DNA of 64,000 nt, taken from NCBI RefSeq assembly GCF_900115345.1, contig NZ_FOWC01000004.1, forward strand, positions 62,001 through 126,000, in the 5' to 3' direction. The position numbers were made by a program, and so were the translations under genes. This DNA is from Amycolatopsis rubida (lineage in GTDB: Bacteria; Actinomycetota; Actinomycetes; Mycobacteriales; Pseudonocardiaceae). Each line of letters starts with the position of its first letter. Position 1 is the first letter of the stretch. The notes below the pieces were generated by a model. That model did not search any database. It was given only the letters and a program-made list of their open reading frames with translations, and had not been told where the DNA came from. Below are positions 1-9,918 of the stretch, one piece after another.

Positions 1-2
1 GC

Positions 3-3000
3 GTTTCGGCCGAACTGACCGAGCTGGTCAAGAAGGATCTGCAGGACTGGAACGGCGAAGCGGCCGACACCTACCGCAAAAAGGCCGAGGACACCTCCGC
101 GCTGATCGCCAGCGCGCAGAAGGGCAGTGCGGGCGCGGCCAGCGGCGTCAAGACGGCGGGCGAGATCGTCGCGGCGGTCCGGTCGCTGGTGCGGGACACG
201 ATCGCGGACCTGGTGGGGCACCTGATCTCCTGGGCGTTGCAGGTGCTGTTCACCGCCGGGATCGGGATGGCCTGGGTGGTGCCGCAGGTCGTCACCGCCG
301 TCGCCAAGACCGCGTCGACCATCGCGAAGGTCACCTCGAAGCTGGTCAAGGCGCTCAAGGCGCTGGTCCCGCTGCTGAAAAAGGCGGGCGTGCTGTTCGA
401 AGACGCCGGCAAGGCGTTGAAGGGGCTCAAGGGCGGCAAGGGAGCGCCGACGCACACTCCCCAGGACATCAACGTCAAGTCCGGGAACGGCACGAGGTCC
501 CACCCCGGCGAGGACGAAGGCACGCACGCCTCCAGCGCCGGGGGAGACAGCGGGCACCACGGCACCACCCAGCCGAGCGGCAACCACGAGAGCGGCGGCG
601 AGCACGGCGGCAGCGGAGGATCGGGCGGTCACACGTCGGCCGCCGGCAGTTCCTCCGCGGGAGGGGCCAGGGGAAACGGGGGCGACTCGCGCTCGCTCGA
701 CAAACAGGGCGAGAACTCGCGCTCCCTCGACAACATCTGCACCACCGGCGACCCGATCGACGTCGCGAGCGGCCAGATGGTCATGGCCGAGACCGACGCG
801 ACCTTCCTCAGCGCGTTGCCGATGGTTTTCGAGCGCACGCACTTCTCGTCGTTCCGCGCGGGCGGCTGGCTCGGCCCCGCCTGGGTGTCCACTTTGGACG
901 AGCGGATCGAGGTGTACGAGGACCAGGTGTGGTTCGCCGGCGCGGACGGGATCGTCCAGGTGTTCCCCCGGCCCCGCGGCGACCAGTGGGTCGCCGCCGA
1001 GCACGGGCCCGCGCGGTATCTCGCCGAGGAGCCCGGCGGCGGATTCGTCCTCGAGGACCGCGAGGGCGAGCGGGTGCTGACCTTCGAACGAGGCACCAGC
1101 CCGGTCCGGCCGATCCGTTCGATCAGCGGCCGGGGCAAGGAGCACATCTTCTTCCAGCGCGACCAGCGCGGCACGCCGACCGCGATGCGGCACAGCGGAG
1201 GCCACCTGATCCAGATCGCCACCGAGGGCGGGCTCGTGACCGGGCTGTCCACCGTCACCAAGGACGGGGCCGAAGTGCCGCTGGTCCGCTACGGCTATAC
1301 CGACGGCAATCTCACCGAGATCACGAACGAATCCGGCCTCCCGTTCCGCTACGCCTACGACAGCATGGGGCGGATCGTCGGATGGACGGACCGCAACGGC
1401 GAGTGGTACCGCTTCCACTACGACCGCGAGGGCCGGGTCGTGCGCACCGAAGGCTCCGGCGACTGCCTCACCGTCACCATGGAATACGACCTGGCCGCCC
1501 GGATCACCCACGTCGTCGACTCGCTGGGCCGGCACAATGCCTACCACCTGAACGAAACCGGCCGGGTCGTGCGCGAGGTCGACCCGACGGGCGCGGCACG
1601 CGCCTACGAATGGGACGCGCTGGACCGCCTGGTCGGCGAAACCGACGAACTGGGCAGGCGGCGGATCTACCGCTACGACGACAGGAACAACCTGGTCGCC
1701 CTCCAGCGGGCGGACGGCACGGGATTGACCATCGAGCGCAACGACTTCGGCCAGGCCGTCCGCATGGTCGAGGCGCCGGGTGTCGAAACCCGGTGGGAAT
1801 ACGACGAACGCGGCAACGTGACCCGCGTAGTCGAACCGGGCGGCGGGACCACCAGCTACACCTACGACGAGTGGGGGCACGTCGCGTCGGTCACCGGTCC
1901 GAACGGCTCGACCCTGACCGTAGTGTCCGACGACGCCGGAAACCCGATCACCGTCACCGACCCCAGCGGCGCGACGACCGCCTACACCTACGACTGCTTC
2001 GGCAGGGTCACCGCGATCGTCGATCCGAACGGCGCGGCCGAGGAGTTCGGCTACACCGTCGACGGCGCGCTCGCCTGGCACCGCCTTCCGGACGGATCGA
2101 CGGAGGAATGGCTCTACGACGGAGAAGGCAACAACCGCCTGCACGCCGACGCCTCCTCGGCGATCACCCAGCAGGAGGTGACCCACTTCGACCTGGTAGC
2201 GGCCGAGATCCGGCCGGACGGCACCCGGCTCGAATACTCCTACGACACCGAACTCCGGCTCACCGCGGTGACCAACGAACAAGGCCAGGTCTGGCGCTAC
2301 GAGTACGACCTGGCGGGCAACCTCTCCCGCGAGACCGATTTCGGCGGCGCCAGTTCGTCCTACGGCTACAACGCCGCCGGCGAGCTGACCGAAATCCGCA
2401 ACCAGGAAGGCGACGTCGTCACCCTGCGCCGCGACGTGCGCGGCAACATCGTCGAGGAGATCGTCGAAGGACCGTCCGGGACTCTGCGCACCCGCTTCGA
2501 GTACGACGTCCTCGGCGAACTCGTCGCCCTCGACGACGGGACGACCCGCGTCGAGTACACCCGGGACGCGGCGAGCCGGATCGTCGAGGAAACGGTCAAC
2601 GGGCGCACCGTCCGCTCCGAATTCGACTCCGCGGGCAACCAGGTCCGGCGGCAGACGCCGTCCGGAGCGGAAAGCGTCTGGGAATACAGCGAAGCCGGAG
2701 TCCCGGCCGCGGTGCGCGCCGCGGGCCGCACCACCCGGTTCGAGTACGACCGGGCGGGCCGCGAAACCCTCCGCGCGTTCGGCCAGGACGCGGCGATCGT
2801 CCGCTCCTGGACCCCGGCCGGACGGCTCGCCCGGCAGGCGGTGCGGTCCGCGACCGGCGAATTCGGCCAGGACCGCCAGTACCACTACCGGCCCGACGGC
2901 CTGCCCGACCGGATCGACGACGGGACGGCCGGGTCGCGCTGGCTCGCGATGGACGTCCGGGGCCGGGTGACCTCGGTGCGCGCCCGGGACTGGAACGAGC

Positions 3001-4841
3001 AGTACGCCTACGACCCGACCGGACGGCTCGTCGACGCCGACTGGCCCGCGCCCGAGGGAGAGGACCGGCGCGGCAGGCGGACCGGCCCCGCCTCGGTGAT
3101 CACCGAGGCGGGCGGCGTCCGCTACACCTACGACCAGTCCGGCCGGATGCGCACCCGGCGGCACGAGGACGGACGGACCTGGACCTACACCTGGGGCCCG
3201 CTGAACCGGCTGGTCGCGGTCGAGGTCCCGGACGCCACGACCTGGCGCTACACCTACGATCCGCTGGGCCGCCGCATCCGCAAGGAGCACTTCGCCTCCG
3301 ACGGGACGACTCCGCTCGAACGCGTCGACTTCGCGTGGGACGGCGAAACGCTGGCCGAGGCGACCAGGTCCGGCCCGGGCGCCGCCGAAACCGCGGTGTG
3401 GGACTACGAACCGGGAACCTTCGTGCCGCTGCTGCAGCGCCGGCGCAGCGGTTCCGCGGACCAGAAGCGCATCGACGAACAGTTCTTCGCCATCGTGGCC
3501 GAACCGTCCGGCACGCCGACCGAACTGCTGGACGACCGCGGCGAGATCGCCTGGCAGGCCCGCAGCAGCCTGTTCGGCGTCGTGCTCGCCGAGTCCGGCG
3601 GCTCCGGGACCCCGCTGCGGTTCCAGGGCCAGTATTTCGACGAGGAAACCGGGCTGCACTACAACTTCCACCGGTACTACGACCCGGTGCTCGCCCGGTA
3701 CCTCAGCCCGGACCCGCTCGGGCTCGGCGGCGGACTGGACCCGCACGCCTACGTCAGCAACCCGCACGTCTCGGTCGACCCGCTCGGCCTCACCGGGCGG
3801 CCCTGCCGCAAACTCGGCGGGGGCTCCGGCAGCGGACAGGGCTCCGGCAGCGGACAGGGCTCCGGTGGCTCTCAGCGCGGCCGGGGCCTCTCCCGCGACC
3901 CGAGCCCCGGCCCGAACGGCGAGCGGCGGATGCGGTCACCCGGCGGGCGGGTGTACCAGGAGGGACCGCCGACAGTCGCGGCCGGCGCGCGCAGGCGCGA
4001 GCACTACGGCTACAAGAACCTCTCGCACAAGCACTCCAAGATGCGGCCGCTGTTCGAGCGCAACGCGGTGTCGCCGCCGCCGAAGTTCCGCAAGCGCGGG
4101 GACGACACCAAGTGGTACATGGACCCGAACCGGCGCTACCGGACCCACGACTACCAGGGCAATCCCACCGGTATCGTCCGCGGCCACAGCAATGTCGTGA
4201 TGGGCCACAACCCGTCGGCCGGCACCCACTTCAACCAGACGGGCATCCACCAGACGCCCGGCCAGAACTTCGCGCACAACTCCGACGTGAGGATCTTCAA
4301 GCACCTCGAACCGGCGAAAGACTCCGCCGCGAGCGGGTCCAAGGAACCCGGTTACGACGCTCCGACCCCGCGGCGCGGCAACCGGGTTTACTGGGACCAG
4401 AACCAACCCGGCTACGTCGGCAACCCGGATGCCGACTGGGACCTGGTGCGGCCTAAGCCGAGCACGTCCTCCGGCGGCCACGGCGGATACAGCGGCGGAT
4501 ACAGCGGCGGCGGTTCCAGCAGCCACGGCGGCGGGTACGGAGGCGGCTCCAGCAGCTACAGGGGAGGCTCCAGCGCCAGCTACGGCGGGTACAGCGGTGG
4601 GTACAGCGGCGGCAGTTCCAGCCACGGCGGGTACAGCGGCAGCTACGGCGGCGGCGGATACAGCGGCGGGTACAGCGGCGGCGGATACAGCAGTAGCAGC
4701 CATGGCGGATACAGCGGCGGCGGCAGCAGCAGCCATGGCGGCGGGTACGGCAGCGGCGGATACGGAGGTAGTTACGGCGGCGGCAGCAGCAGCCGCAGGA
4801 ACCACGGCTACGACTCCGACGACGACATCTACGACGCCTGA
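3..4841 (+). CDS. RHS-repeat polymorphic toxin-like protein with WXG100-type N-terminus, 5' truncated by window edge
   Basis: The reading frame is open from base 3, so the true start lies upstream; the GTG at 189 is internal. The first visible residues contain a W-x-G motif (codons at 48-56) in a helical context, as in WXG100/ESX secretion partners. A hydrophobic helix follows (about 210-330), then a Ser/Gly/His-rich linker, a DUF6531-like RHS entry domain (about 740-920), and more than 20 YD/RHS repeats (about 1280-3480). The RHS core closes with the usual motif YLSPDPLGLGG and DPLGLTG near 3700-3800. After it comes a variable C-terminal domain (about 3800-4450) rich in His and Asn, including RGHSNVVMGH, loosely like nuclease-toxin H/N motifs but not assignable by eye. 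The last 115 residues are Gly/Ser/Tyr-rich, then an acidic end. The family is typically exported by type VII or related systems for contact-dependent antagonism. No immunity gene follows before the convergent recG. Confidence 0.9.
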   Translation, partial: VSAELTELVKKDLQDWNGEAADTYRKKAEDTSALIASAQKGSAGAASGVKTAGEIVAAVRSLVRDTIADLVGHLISWALQVLFTAGIGMAWVVPQVVTAVAKTASTIAKVTSKLVKALKALVPLLKKAGVLFEDAGKALKGLKGGKGAPTHTPQDINVKSGNGTRSHPGEDEGTHASSAGGDSGHHGTTQPSGNHESGGEHGGSGGSGGHTSAAGSSSAGGARGNGGDSRSLDKQGENSRSLDNICTTGDPIDVASGQMVMAETDATFLSALPMVFERTHFSSFRAGGWLGPAWVSTLDERIEVYEDQVWFAGADGIVQVFPRPRGDQWVAAEHGPARYLAEEPGGGFVLEDREGERVLTFERGTSPVRPIRSISGRGKEHIFFQRDQRGTPTAMRHSGGHLIQIATEGGLVTGLSTVTKDGAEVPLVRYGYTDGNLTEITNESGLPFRYAYDSMGRIVGWTDRNGEWYRFHYDREGRVVRTEGSGDCLTVTMEYDLAARITHVVDSLGRHNAYHLNETGRVVREVDPTGAARAYEWDALDRLVGETDELGRRRIYRYDDRNNLVALQRADGTGLTIERNDFGQAVRMVEAPGVETRWEYDERGNVTRVVEPGGGTTSYTYDEWGHVASVTGPNGSTLTVVSDDAGNPITVTDPSGATTAYTYDCFGRVTAIVDPNGAAEEFGYTVDGALAWHRLPDGSTEEWLYDGEGNNRLHADASSAITQQEVTHFDLVAAEIRPDGTRLEYSYDTELRLTAVTNEQGQVWRYEYDLAGNLSRETDFGGASSSYGYNAAGELTEIRNQEGDVVTLRRDVRGNIVEEIVEGPSGTLRTRFEYDVLGELVALDDGTTRVEYTRDAASRIVEETVNGRTVRSEFDSAGNQVRRQTPSGAESVWEYSEAGVPAAVRAAGRTTRFEYDRAGRETLRAFGQDAAIVRSWTPAGRLARQAVRSATGEFGQDRQYHYRPDGLPDRIDDGTAGSRWLAMDVRGRVTSVRARDWNEQYAYDPTGRLVDADWPAPEGEDRRGRRTGPASVITEAGGVRYTYDQSGRMRTRRHEDGRTWTYTWGPLNRLVAVEVPDATTWRYTYDPLGRRIRKEHFASDGTTPLERVDFAWDGETLAEATRSGPGAAETAVWDYEPGTFVPLLQRRRSGSADQKRIDEQFFAIVAEPSGTPTELLDDRGEIAWQARSSLFGVVLAESGGSGTPLRFQGQYFDEETGLHYNFHRYYDPVLARYLSPDPLGLGGGLDPHAYVSNPHVSVDPLGLTGRPCRKLGGGSGSGQGSGSGQGSGGSQRGRGLSRDPSPGPNGERRMRSPGGRVYQEGPPTVAAGARRREHYGYKNLSHKHSKMRPLFERNAVSPPPKFRKRGDDTKWYMDPNRRYRTHDYQGNPTGIVRGHSNVVMGHNPSAGTHFNQTGIHQTPGQNFAHNSDVRIFKHLEPAKDSAASGSKEPGYDAPTPRRGNRVYWDQNQPGYVGNPDADWDLVRPKPSTSSGGHGGYSGGYSGGGSSSHGGGYGGGSSSYRGGSSASYGGYSGGYSGGSSSHGGYSGSYGGGGYSGGYSGGGYSSSSHGGYSGGGSSSHGGGYGSGGYGGSYGGGSSSRRNHGYDSDDDIYDA

Positions 4842-4875
4842 CGCCCCGCGAAAACCCGCAGCGACTCAGCTAAAA

Positions 4876-4907
4876 AGGCGTGGCCCGGGAAACCCCGGGC
4901 CACGCCT
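4876..4907. terminator. Bidirectional hairpin terminator between RHS gene and recG
   Basis: A perfect 14-bp inverted repeat (4876-4889 with 4894-4907, loop of 4) sits between two converging genes. An A-run precedes it on the plus strand, which is a U-run for recG transcripts arriving on the minus strand. Confidence 0.85.
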
Positions 4908-4934
4908 CGACACACTCAGCCGAACGAAGGCAGA

Positions 4935-7088
4935 TCAGCTCTTCTCCAGGTACTCCGCCCGCTCCAGATCGACCACATCGGCGACCATCTGCGCCAGCCC
5001 CGGCAGCGAAGCCAGCTCCGGATCGCCCGTCACGATCTCCTGCGCCTGTGCTCGCGCCTCAGTGATCACGTCCTCGTCCCGCAGCAACGACAGCAGCTTC
5101 AGCCCAGACCGCTTGCCTGACTGGGCCGCACCCAGAATGTCGCCTTCCCGGCGCAGTTCCAGGTCCAACCGGGACAGTTCGAAACCGTCCGTTGTGGACT
5201 CGACCGCCGCGAGCCGTTCGCGCGTGGCCGTACCGTCCAAGGTTTCCGTTACCAGCAAGCACAATCCGGGCACGCTCCCCCGCCCGACCCGGCCGCGCAG
5301 CTGGTGCAGCTGGCTCACGCCGAAGCGGTCGGCGTCGAGGATGACCATCGCCGTCGCGTTGGGGACGTTCACGCCGACCTCGACCACGGTCGTCGCGACC
5401 AGGACATCGACCTTCCCCGCGCCGAACGCCTGCATGACGGCGTCCTTTTCGTCCGTCGGCATCCGGCCGTGCAGGGCGGCGACCTTCAAGCCCTTCAACG
5501 CGCCGTTGGCGAGATCCGGCGCGACGTCCAGCACCGCGAGCGGCGGCCGCTTGTCGCTCTTGTCCGACGGCGGTTCGTCGCCGATGCGCGGGCACACGAC
5601 GTAGGCCTGGTGTCCCTTGCCGACTTCCTCGCTGACCCGCTGCCACACCCGGTCGAACCACGCCGGTTTCTCCGCGACCGGCACGACCGTCGTCTTGATC
5701 GGCGAGCGGCCGACCGGCATTTCGCGCAGTGCCGAGATTTCCAGGTCGCCGTAGACGGTCATGGCGACCGTGCGCGGGATCGGCGTCGCCGTCATGACCA
5801 GCACGTGCGGGCTCGTCGAATCGGCCCCGCGCGAGCGCAACGCGTCCCGTTGCTCGACGCCGAACCGGTGCTGCTCGTCCACGACCACGAGCCCGAGATC
5901 GGCGAACTGCACAGTGTCCTGGATCAGCGCGTGCGTGCCGACGATGATGCCTGCCTCGCCGCTTACCGTCTCCAGCAACGCTTTCTTGCGTTCCTTCGCG
6001 CCCATCGACCCGGTGAGCAGCGTGATCCGGGTGGAATTCTCGGCCGCGCCCAGTTCGCCCGCCATCCCGAGGTCGCCGAGCATTTCGCGCAGCGAGCGCG
6101 CGTGCTGCGCGGCCAGGACCTCGGTGGGCGCGAGCATCGCCGCCTGCCGTCCGGAATCGACGACCTGGAGCATCGCCCGCAGCGCGACCACCGTCTTGCC
6201 GGAACCGACCTCGCCCTGCAGCAGCCGGTTCATCGGATGCTCGGTCGACAGATCGGCCGCGATCTCGTCGCCGATCGCGCGCTGGCCCGCGGTGAGGTCG
6301 AACGGCAGCCGCTTGTCGAACGCGTCCAGCAGGCCGCCGTCGACGTGCGGGCTCGCCTTCGCCGGACGCGACACCGCGGAATGCCGCCGCTGCGCGAAAA
6401 TCAGCTGCACGGCCATCGCTTCGTCCCACTTGAGCCGGTGCCGCGAGGTCTCCAGGTGCGCCCAGTCCTCCGGGCGGTGGATGCCGCGCAGCGCGCGCTC
6501 AAGGCCGGGCAGCCCGTGCCGTTGGCGCAGTTCCCCGGGCATCGGGTCGTCGCCGACCTCCAGCACGTCCAGCACCTGCCGCACGCATTTGGCGATCGAC
6601 CAGGTCGGCATGCCCTGCGCCGCCGGGTAAACCGGGATGATCTCGGCGAGGAAATTGTCGACCGCCTCGGCCTCGCGTTCGGCGTCGAGCAGTTCGTACT
6701 CCGGGTTGGCCAGCTGCAGCGTGTCCCGGAACGCGGTGACCTTGCCCGCGAACAGCCCGGTCTTGCCGGGGGCCAGCTCCTTCTCGCGCCACGCCTGGTT
6801 GAAGAACGCGCACGCGAGCCGCCGCTTGCCGTCGGTGATCACCATGTCGAGGATGGTGCCGTTGCGGGATTTCATCCGGCGCTTGCTGATCTTCTCGATC
6901 CGCGCCAGCACGGTCGCGTGCTCCCCGAGTTCCAGCCCCGCGATGTCGGTCAGCTCGCCGCGTTCGGCATAACGACGCGGATAGTGGCGCAGCAGGTCGG
7001 AAACCGTCTCGATGTCGAGCGCACTCGACAGCGCCTTCGCCGTTTTCGCGCCCAGCAGCAGCGGGAGCTTGTCGCGAAGCCCGGCCAT
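4935..7088 (-). CDS. recG: ATP-dependent DNA helicase RecG
   Basis: 717 residues, close to actinobacterial RecG length. RecG remodels stalled replication forks and Holliday junctions. An N-terminal OB/wedge region (about residues 1-170) precedes the SF2 motor: Walker A GEVGSGKT near 289, DEQH box (VVDEQHRFGVEQR) near 402, MTATPIPRT motif, and the C-terminal helicase lobe with QLRGRVGRG. The same frame is open far upstream, but the ATG at 7088 gives the family N-terminus and lies 2 bases after the stop of the DAK2 gene, so the two are translationally linked. The start codon sits directly behind the upstream stop without a strong separate Shine-Dalgarno, which suggests reinitiation. Confidence 0.96.
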   Translation of the reverse strand: MAGLRDKLPLLLGAKTAKALSSALDIETVSDLLRHYPRRYAERGELTDIAGLELGEHATVLARIEKISKRRMKSRNGTILDMVITDGKRRLACAFFNQAWREKELAPGKTGLFAGKVTAFRDTLQLANPEYELLDAEREAEAVDNFLAEIIPVYPAAQGMPTWSIAKCVRQVLDVLEVGDDPMPGELRQRHGLPGLERALRGIHRPEDWAHLETSRHRLKWDEAMAVQLIFAQRRHSAVSRPAKASPHVDGGLLDAFDKRLPFDLTAGQRAIGDEIAADLSTEHPMNRLLQGEVGSGKTVVALRAMLQVVDSGRQAAMLAPTEVLAAQHARSLREMLGDLGMAGELGAAENSTRITLLTGSMGAKERKKALLETVSGEAGIIVGTHALIQDTVQFADLGLVVVDEQHRFGVEQRDALRSRGADSTSPHVLVMTATPIPRTVAMTVYGDLEISALREMPVGRSPIKTTVVPVAEKPAWFDRVWQRVSEEVGKGHQAYVVCPRIGDEPPSDKSDKRPPLAVLDVAPDLANGALKGLKVAALHGRMPTDEKDAVMQAFGAGKVDVLVATTVVEVGVNVPNATAMVILDADRFGVSQLHQLRGRVGRGSVPGLCLLVTETLDGTATRERLAAVESTTDGFELSRLDLELRREGDILGAAQSGKRSGLKLLSLLRDEDVITEARAQAQEIVTGDPELASLPGLAQMVADVVDLERAEYLEKS

Positions 7089-7090
7089 GA

Positions 7091-8677
7091 TTATTCGACC
7101 CCCATCAGCAGCACAGCGTCGCTTTGACCGCCGGCGTAACTCGTCAACTCCACCTCGGGGTGCTCCAGCCGCAGTTGTTCGGCGAGTTCGGCGGCCACCC
7201 TCGGCGGAGCGTCCGCCCCGCTCAGGACGGTGACCAGCTCGCCGCCGAGCGCCAGCATCCGGTTGAGCACGCTGACCGCGGCCGCGACGAGATTCGTCGC
7301 CGACGCCGGGGCGGGCTCGATCAGCACCACCTCGTCGTCGACCAGGCCGATCACGTCGCCGGACTGGGCCCGGCCCACCCAGGTTAGCGACTCCTCGTCC
7401 GCGATCCGCAGCTCGCCACGCCTGGTCGCGGCCGCCGCCTCGGCCATCGCGACCACGTCGTCGTTGACCCGGCGCTCGCTGTCGTGCACCGCGAGCGCGG
7501 CCAGCACCTGCACCGGCGACGCGCACGGGATCACCACGACGTCGCGCTCGCCCGCCATCGGATGCCCGGCGGCGGCGTCGGCGGCCGCAGTCAGGTCCGG
7601 CCCGCCCGGCAGCACGCTCAGGTGCTGTCCGGCCGCCTCGTTGAACAACCCGATCATGTCCTCGACGCTGGGCGTCTCGCCCTCGGGCACCGCCAGCACG
7701 GCGACGCCCTCGGCCCGCAGCAGTTCGGCCAGGCCGCCGCCGCGCACCACCGCGACCACGGACCGGTCGATCGATGTGTCCCATTCGATCGGCGTCGGGG
7801 TGATCAGCGGTTCGACCCGGATCTTGCGCGGCCTGCCCAGTTGCAGCCCGGCTTCGATGGCCGCGCCGATGTCCGCGCAGTGGACGTGCACCGCGTGGCT
7901 GCCCGAACCGTCGCCCGCCACCGTCACACTGTCGCCGAACCCGCTCAGTTCCTTCCGCAACGCGGGCAGCCGGGCCTCGTCGATCTCGTCCAGCAAGTAC
8001 ATGACCTCCCACGCGTAGGGGACCTGCTCCGGCAGCGAAGCGACCGCCTTCAGGTCGTGCCCGGGGTCCTCGGGTTCACCGGTGATCACCCCCGCCAGCG
8101 CGTCGAGCACCGCGACCAGCCCGCGGCCCCCGGCGTCGACGACTCCCGCCTTGGCCAGCGCGGGCAACTGCTTGGGCGTCTCCTCCAGCGCTTTCGCGGC
8201 CACGGTGACGACCTCGCGCGCAACCTCGGGCAACGTCCGCGTCGTGCCTCGAACCGCGGCGGCCACGGCGTGCAGGACAGTCAGCATCGTCCCGGCGACC
8301 GGCCTGCTGACCGCGCCCGTGGCGGCCTGGTCCGCCTGCCCCAGCGCAGCGGCGAGACCAGGTCCGTCCAGGTCCCCGCCGGTGGCCGCCCAGCCGGCCA
8401 TCCCCCGCACGACCTGGGACAGGATCACGCCCGAATTGCCCCGCGCGTGCGCCACCGCCCCGCGCGCCAGTACCGCCAGCGCCTCAGCCGCGTCGGCCGG
8501 TTCCGCATCGGCGAGCGTCTCGTGCGCGCCGGTCATCGTGTACAGCAGGTTGGAGCCGGTGTCGGAGTCCGCGACCGGATAGACGTTGATCCCGTCGATG
8601 GCCGTGCGCAGCCTGTCCAAGCTGCGCACAGAGGCCGCCGCCCAGCCCGACACCGCCGCCGCGTCCAGCACCCGCAC
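7091..8677 (-). CDS. DAK2-domain (FakA/YloV-like) kinase family protein
   Basis: 528 residues. The N-terminal DAK2 domain carries the metal/nucleotide motif [14 protein letters not shown] (about residues 25-40) and [12 protein letters not shown] (about 95-110), the signature of dihydroxyacetone-kinase-like and fatty-acid kinase FakA proteins. The C-terminal half matches the FakA middle/C domains. FakA phosphorylates fatty acids held by FakB; no fakB is seen here, so the substrate is inferred only. The GTG at 8677 is chosen because AGGAGG lies 7 bases upstream; the frame extends 21 codons further without a comparable site. It is co-transcribed with recG (2-base gap), an arrangement I recall as conserved in actinobacteria. 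Confidence 0.88.
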   Translation of the reverse strand: MRVLDAAAVSGWAAASVRSLDRLRTAIDGINVYPVADSDTGSNLLYTMTGAHETLADAEPADAAEALAVLARGAVAHARGNSGVILSQVVRGMAGWAATGGDLDGPGLAAALGQADQAATGAVSRPVAGTMLTVLHAVAAAVRGTTRTLPEVAREVVTVAAKALEETPKQLPALAKAGVVDAGGRGLVAVLDALAGVITGEPEDPGHDLKAVASLPEQVPYAWEVMYLLDEIDEARLPALRKELSGFGDSVTVAGDGSGSHAVHVHCADIGAAIEAGLQLGRPRKIRVEPLITPTPIEWDTSIDRSVVAVVRGGGLAELLRAEGVAVLAVPEGETPSVEDMIGLFNEAAGQHLSVLPGGPDLTAAADAAAGHPMAGERDVVVIPCASPVQVLAALAVHDSERRVNDDVVAMAEAAAATRRGELRIADEESLTWVGRAQSGDVIGLVDDEVVLIEPAPASATNLVAAAVSVLNRMLALGGELVTVLSGADAPPRVAAELAEQLRLEHPEVELTSYAGGQSDAVLLMGVE

Positions 8678-8811
8678 CCCGTAACCTCCTAGCCGGTCCC
8701 CGCGAGGGTAACGACCCCGCGGCAAGGCCACCCAGACCACTCGTTACTATGGTGGAGTTGCCCGGCACGTTCGGGCGCGCATTCTTTGTCCCATATCCAG
8801 AGGAGTTCGAC

Positions 8812-9003
8812 GTGGCTGCCGTGTGCGACGTCTGTGGCAAGGGACCCGGCTTCGGCAAGTCGGTCTCGCACTCCCACCGGCGTACCAACCGCCGGTGGAA
8901 CCCGAACATCCAGGTTGTGCACGCGAAGGTCGGCGTGTCCCAGCGCAAGCGCCTGAACGCCTGCACCTCGTGCATCAAGGCCGGCAAGGTCGTGCGAGGC
9001 TGA
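8812..9003 (+). CDS. rpmB: 50S ribosomal protein L28
   Basis: 63 residues, full length for L28. It reads [20 protein letters not shown] followed by the conserved RTNRRWNPN block, and ends [13 protein letters not shown]. Two Cys pairs (CDVC near the N-terminus, CTSC near the C-terminus) make it the zinc-binding C+ form. L28 is a large-subunit protein needed for 70S assembly. The GTG start at 8812 follows AGAGGAG; the frame stays open 21 codons upstream but that part is not L28-like. It is monocistronic, divergent from the DAK2-recG operon, with a possible -10 (TACTAT, 8745-8750) and a strong terminator downstream. A second, zinc-free L28 paralogue elsewhere in the genome would be typical. Confidence 0.97.
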   Translation: MAAVCDVCGKGPGFGKSVSHSHRRTNRRWNPNIQVVHAKVGVSQRKRLNACTSCIKAGKVVRG

Positions 9004-9021
9004 GTTCAGCAGCTTTCGGAA

Positions 9022-9054
9022 AGGGGCGAGTGCTTGAAGCACCCGCCCCTTTTT
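9022..9054. terminator. Intrinsic terminator after rpmB
   Basis: A 14-bp inverted repeat (9022-9035 with 9037-9050, one mismatch) is followed by a T-run at 9050-9054. It can serve rpmB and, in the other direction, the convergent hydrolase gene. Confidence 0.88.
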
Positions 9055-9056
9055 CG

Positions 9057-9845
9057 TCACCGCAGGAAGTTCGCCAGCACGTCCCGCAGGGACTCCGGCG
9101 CGTTCAGCACCCCGTGATCCTGCCCCGGGACCTCCTCGTGCCGCCCGTGCGCGACCGCGGCCGCGACAGCCTTGGCCGACGACGTCATCCACGCCTCCCC
9201 CGCACCGCCGGACAGCGACAGCACCGGGACGGTGATCGCCGCCAGCCGGTCCGTCGGCAGGTAGTTGCCGCGGCCGCAGACAGTCAGGTCGTACGGCAGC
9301 GTGTGCGCCAGTCCGACGAACCAGCCCCACACCGGCGCGGACTTCATCGAGTCCACGATCTCCGCCGGGGTCCCGGTGCCCTCGACCAGGAACAACTCGA
9401 CCGCCCTGTCCCGGTCGCCGTCGGCGAGGCAGGTGCTGACCCGGTCCACCAGGTCTTCCGCCGGACGCGGCCGGTCGTCGCCGATGAACGGCGGCTCGTA
9501 CACCGCCGCCTTCGTGATCGTCAGCCCGCGCGCCGCCGCTTCCAGGGCCAGGATCGCGCCGGACGAGTGCCCGAACACCGCGGCCGAGCCGCCGACGGCC
9601 TCGATCAGCACTTCCAGGTCGTCGATCTCGCGCTCGACCGCGTAGACCGGCGCGTCGCCGCTGTCGCCGCGGCCTCTCCGGTCGTAGGCGATCGCGGTGA
9701 AACCGGCGTCGGCCAGCACCGCGGCGAGCCCGGCGACGGTCGTGCGGTCGTTCACCGCGCCGCCGACCAGCAGCACCGGAGAACCCGAGCCGTAGGTGTC
9801 GAAGGCGATCGGGGTGCCGTCGGCGGACTTGACGGTGGCGGTCAT
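9057..9845 (-). CDS. Alpha/beta hydrolase
   Basis: 262 residues, typical for single-domain alpha/beta hydrolases. The nucleophile elbow GHSSG lies near residue 93, the strand-helix motif DRRGRGDSG near 56-64, and the catalytic His is in GQDHGVLN near the C-terminus. There is no signal peptide, so it is cytoplasmic. The start is ATG with GGAGGG 7 bases upstream. It is the last gene of the minus-strand run from thiL through ung, separated from ung by about 70 bases. The substrate cannot be read from the sequence; lactone, ester or epoxide hydrolysis are all possible. Confidence 0.85.
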   Translation of the reverse strand: MTATVKSADGTPIAFDTYGSGSPVLLVGGAVNDRTTVAGLAAVLADAGFTAIAYDRRGRGDSGDAPVYAVEREIDDLEVLIEAVGGSAAVFGHSSGAILALEAAARGLTITKAAVYEPPFIGDDRPRPAEDLVDRVSTCLADGDRDRAVELFLVEGTGTPAEIVDSMKSAPVWGWFVGLAHTLPYDLTVCGRGNYLPTDRLAAITVPVLSLSGGAGEAWMTSSAKAVAAAVAHGRHEEVPGQDHGVLNAPESLRDVLANFLR

Positions 9846-9918
9846 CGCTTCCCTCCAGGGTTTCAGTCGGCGCCTACCCTGGTGGTCGGCGCCGATCGCC
9901 GGAACTGGACACGCCGCG

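Noticed and set aside
929-4456. A long open frame on the plus strand overlapping the RHS gene
   Set aside because: It is the shifted frame of the RHS gene; its translation is Arg/Pro/Gly-rich without family features, as expected from GC-rich third-position shadows.
7089-8012. Extension of the recG frame upstream by 308 codons
   Set aside because: The extra part overlaps the DAK2 gene and translates to Arg/Gly-rich shadow sequence; RecG homology starts at 7088.
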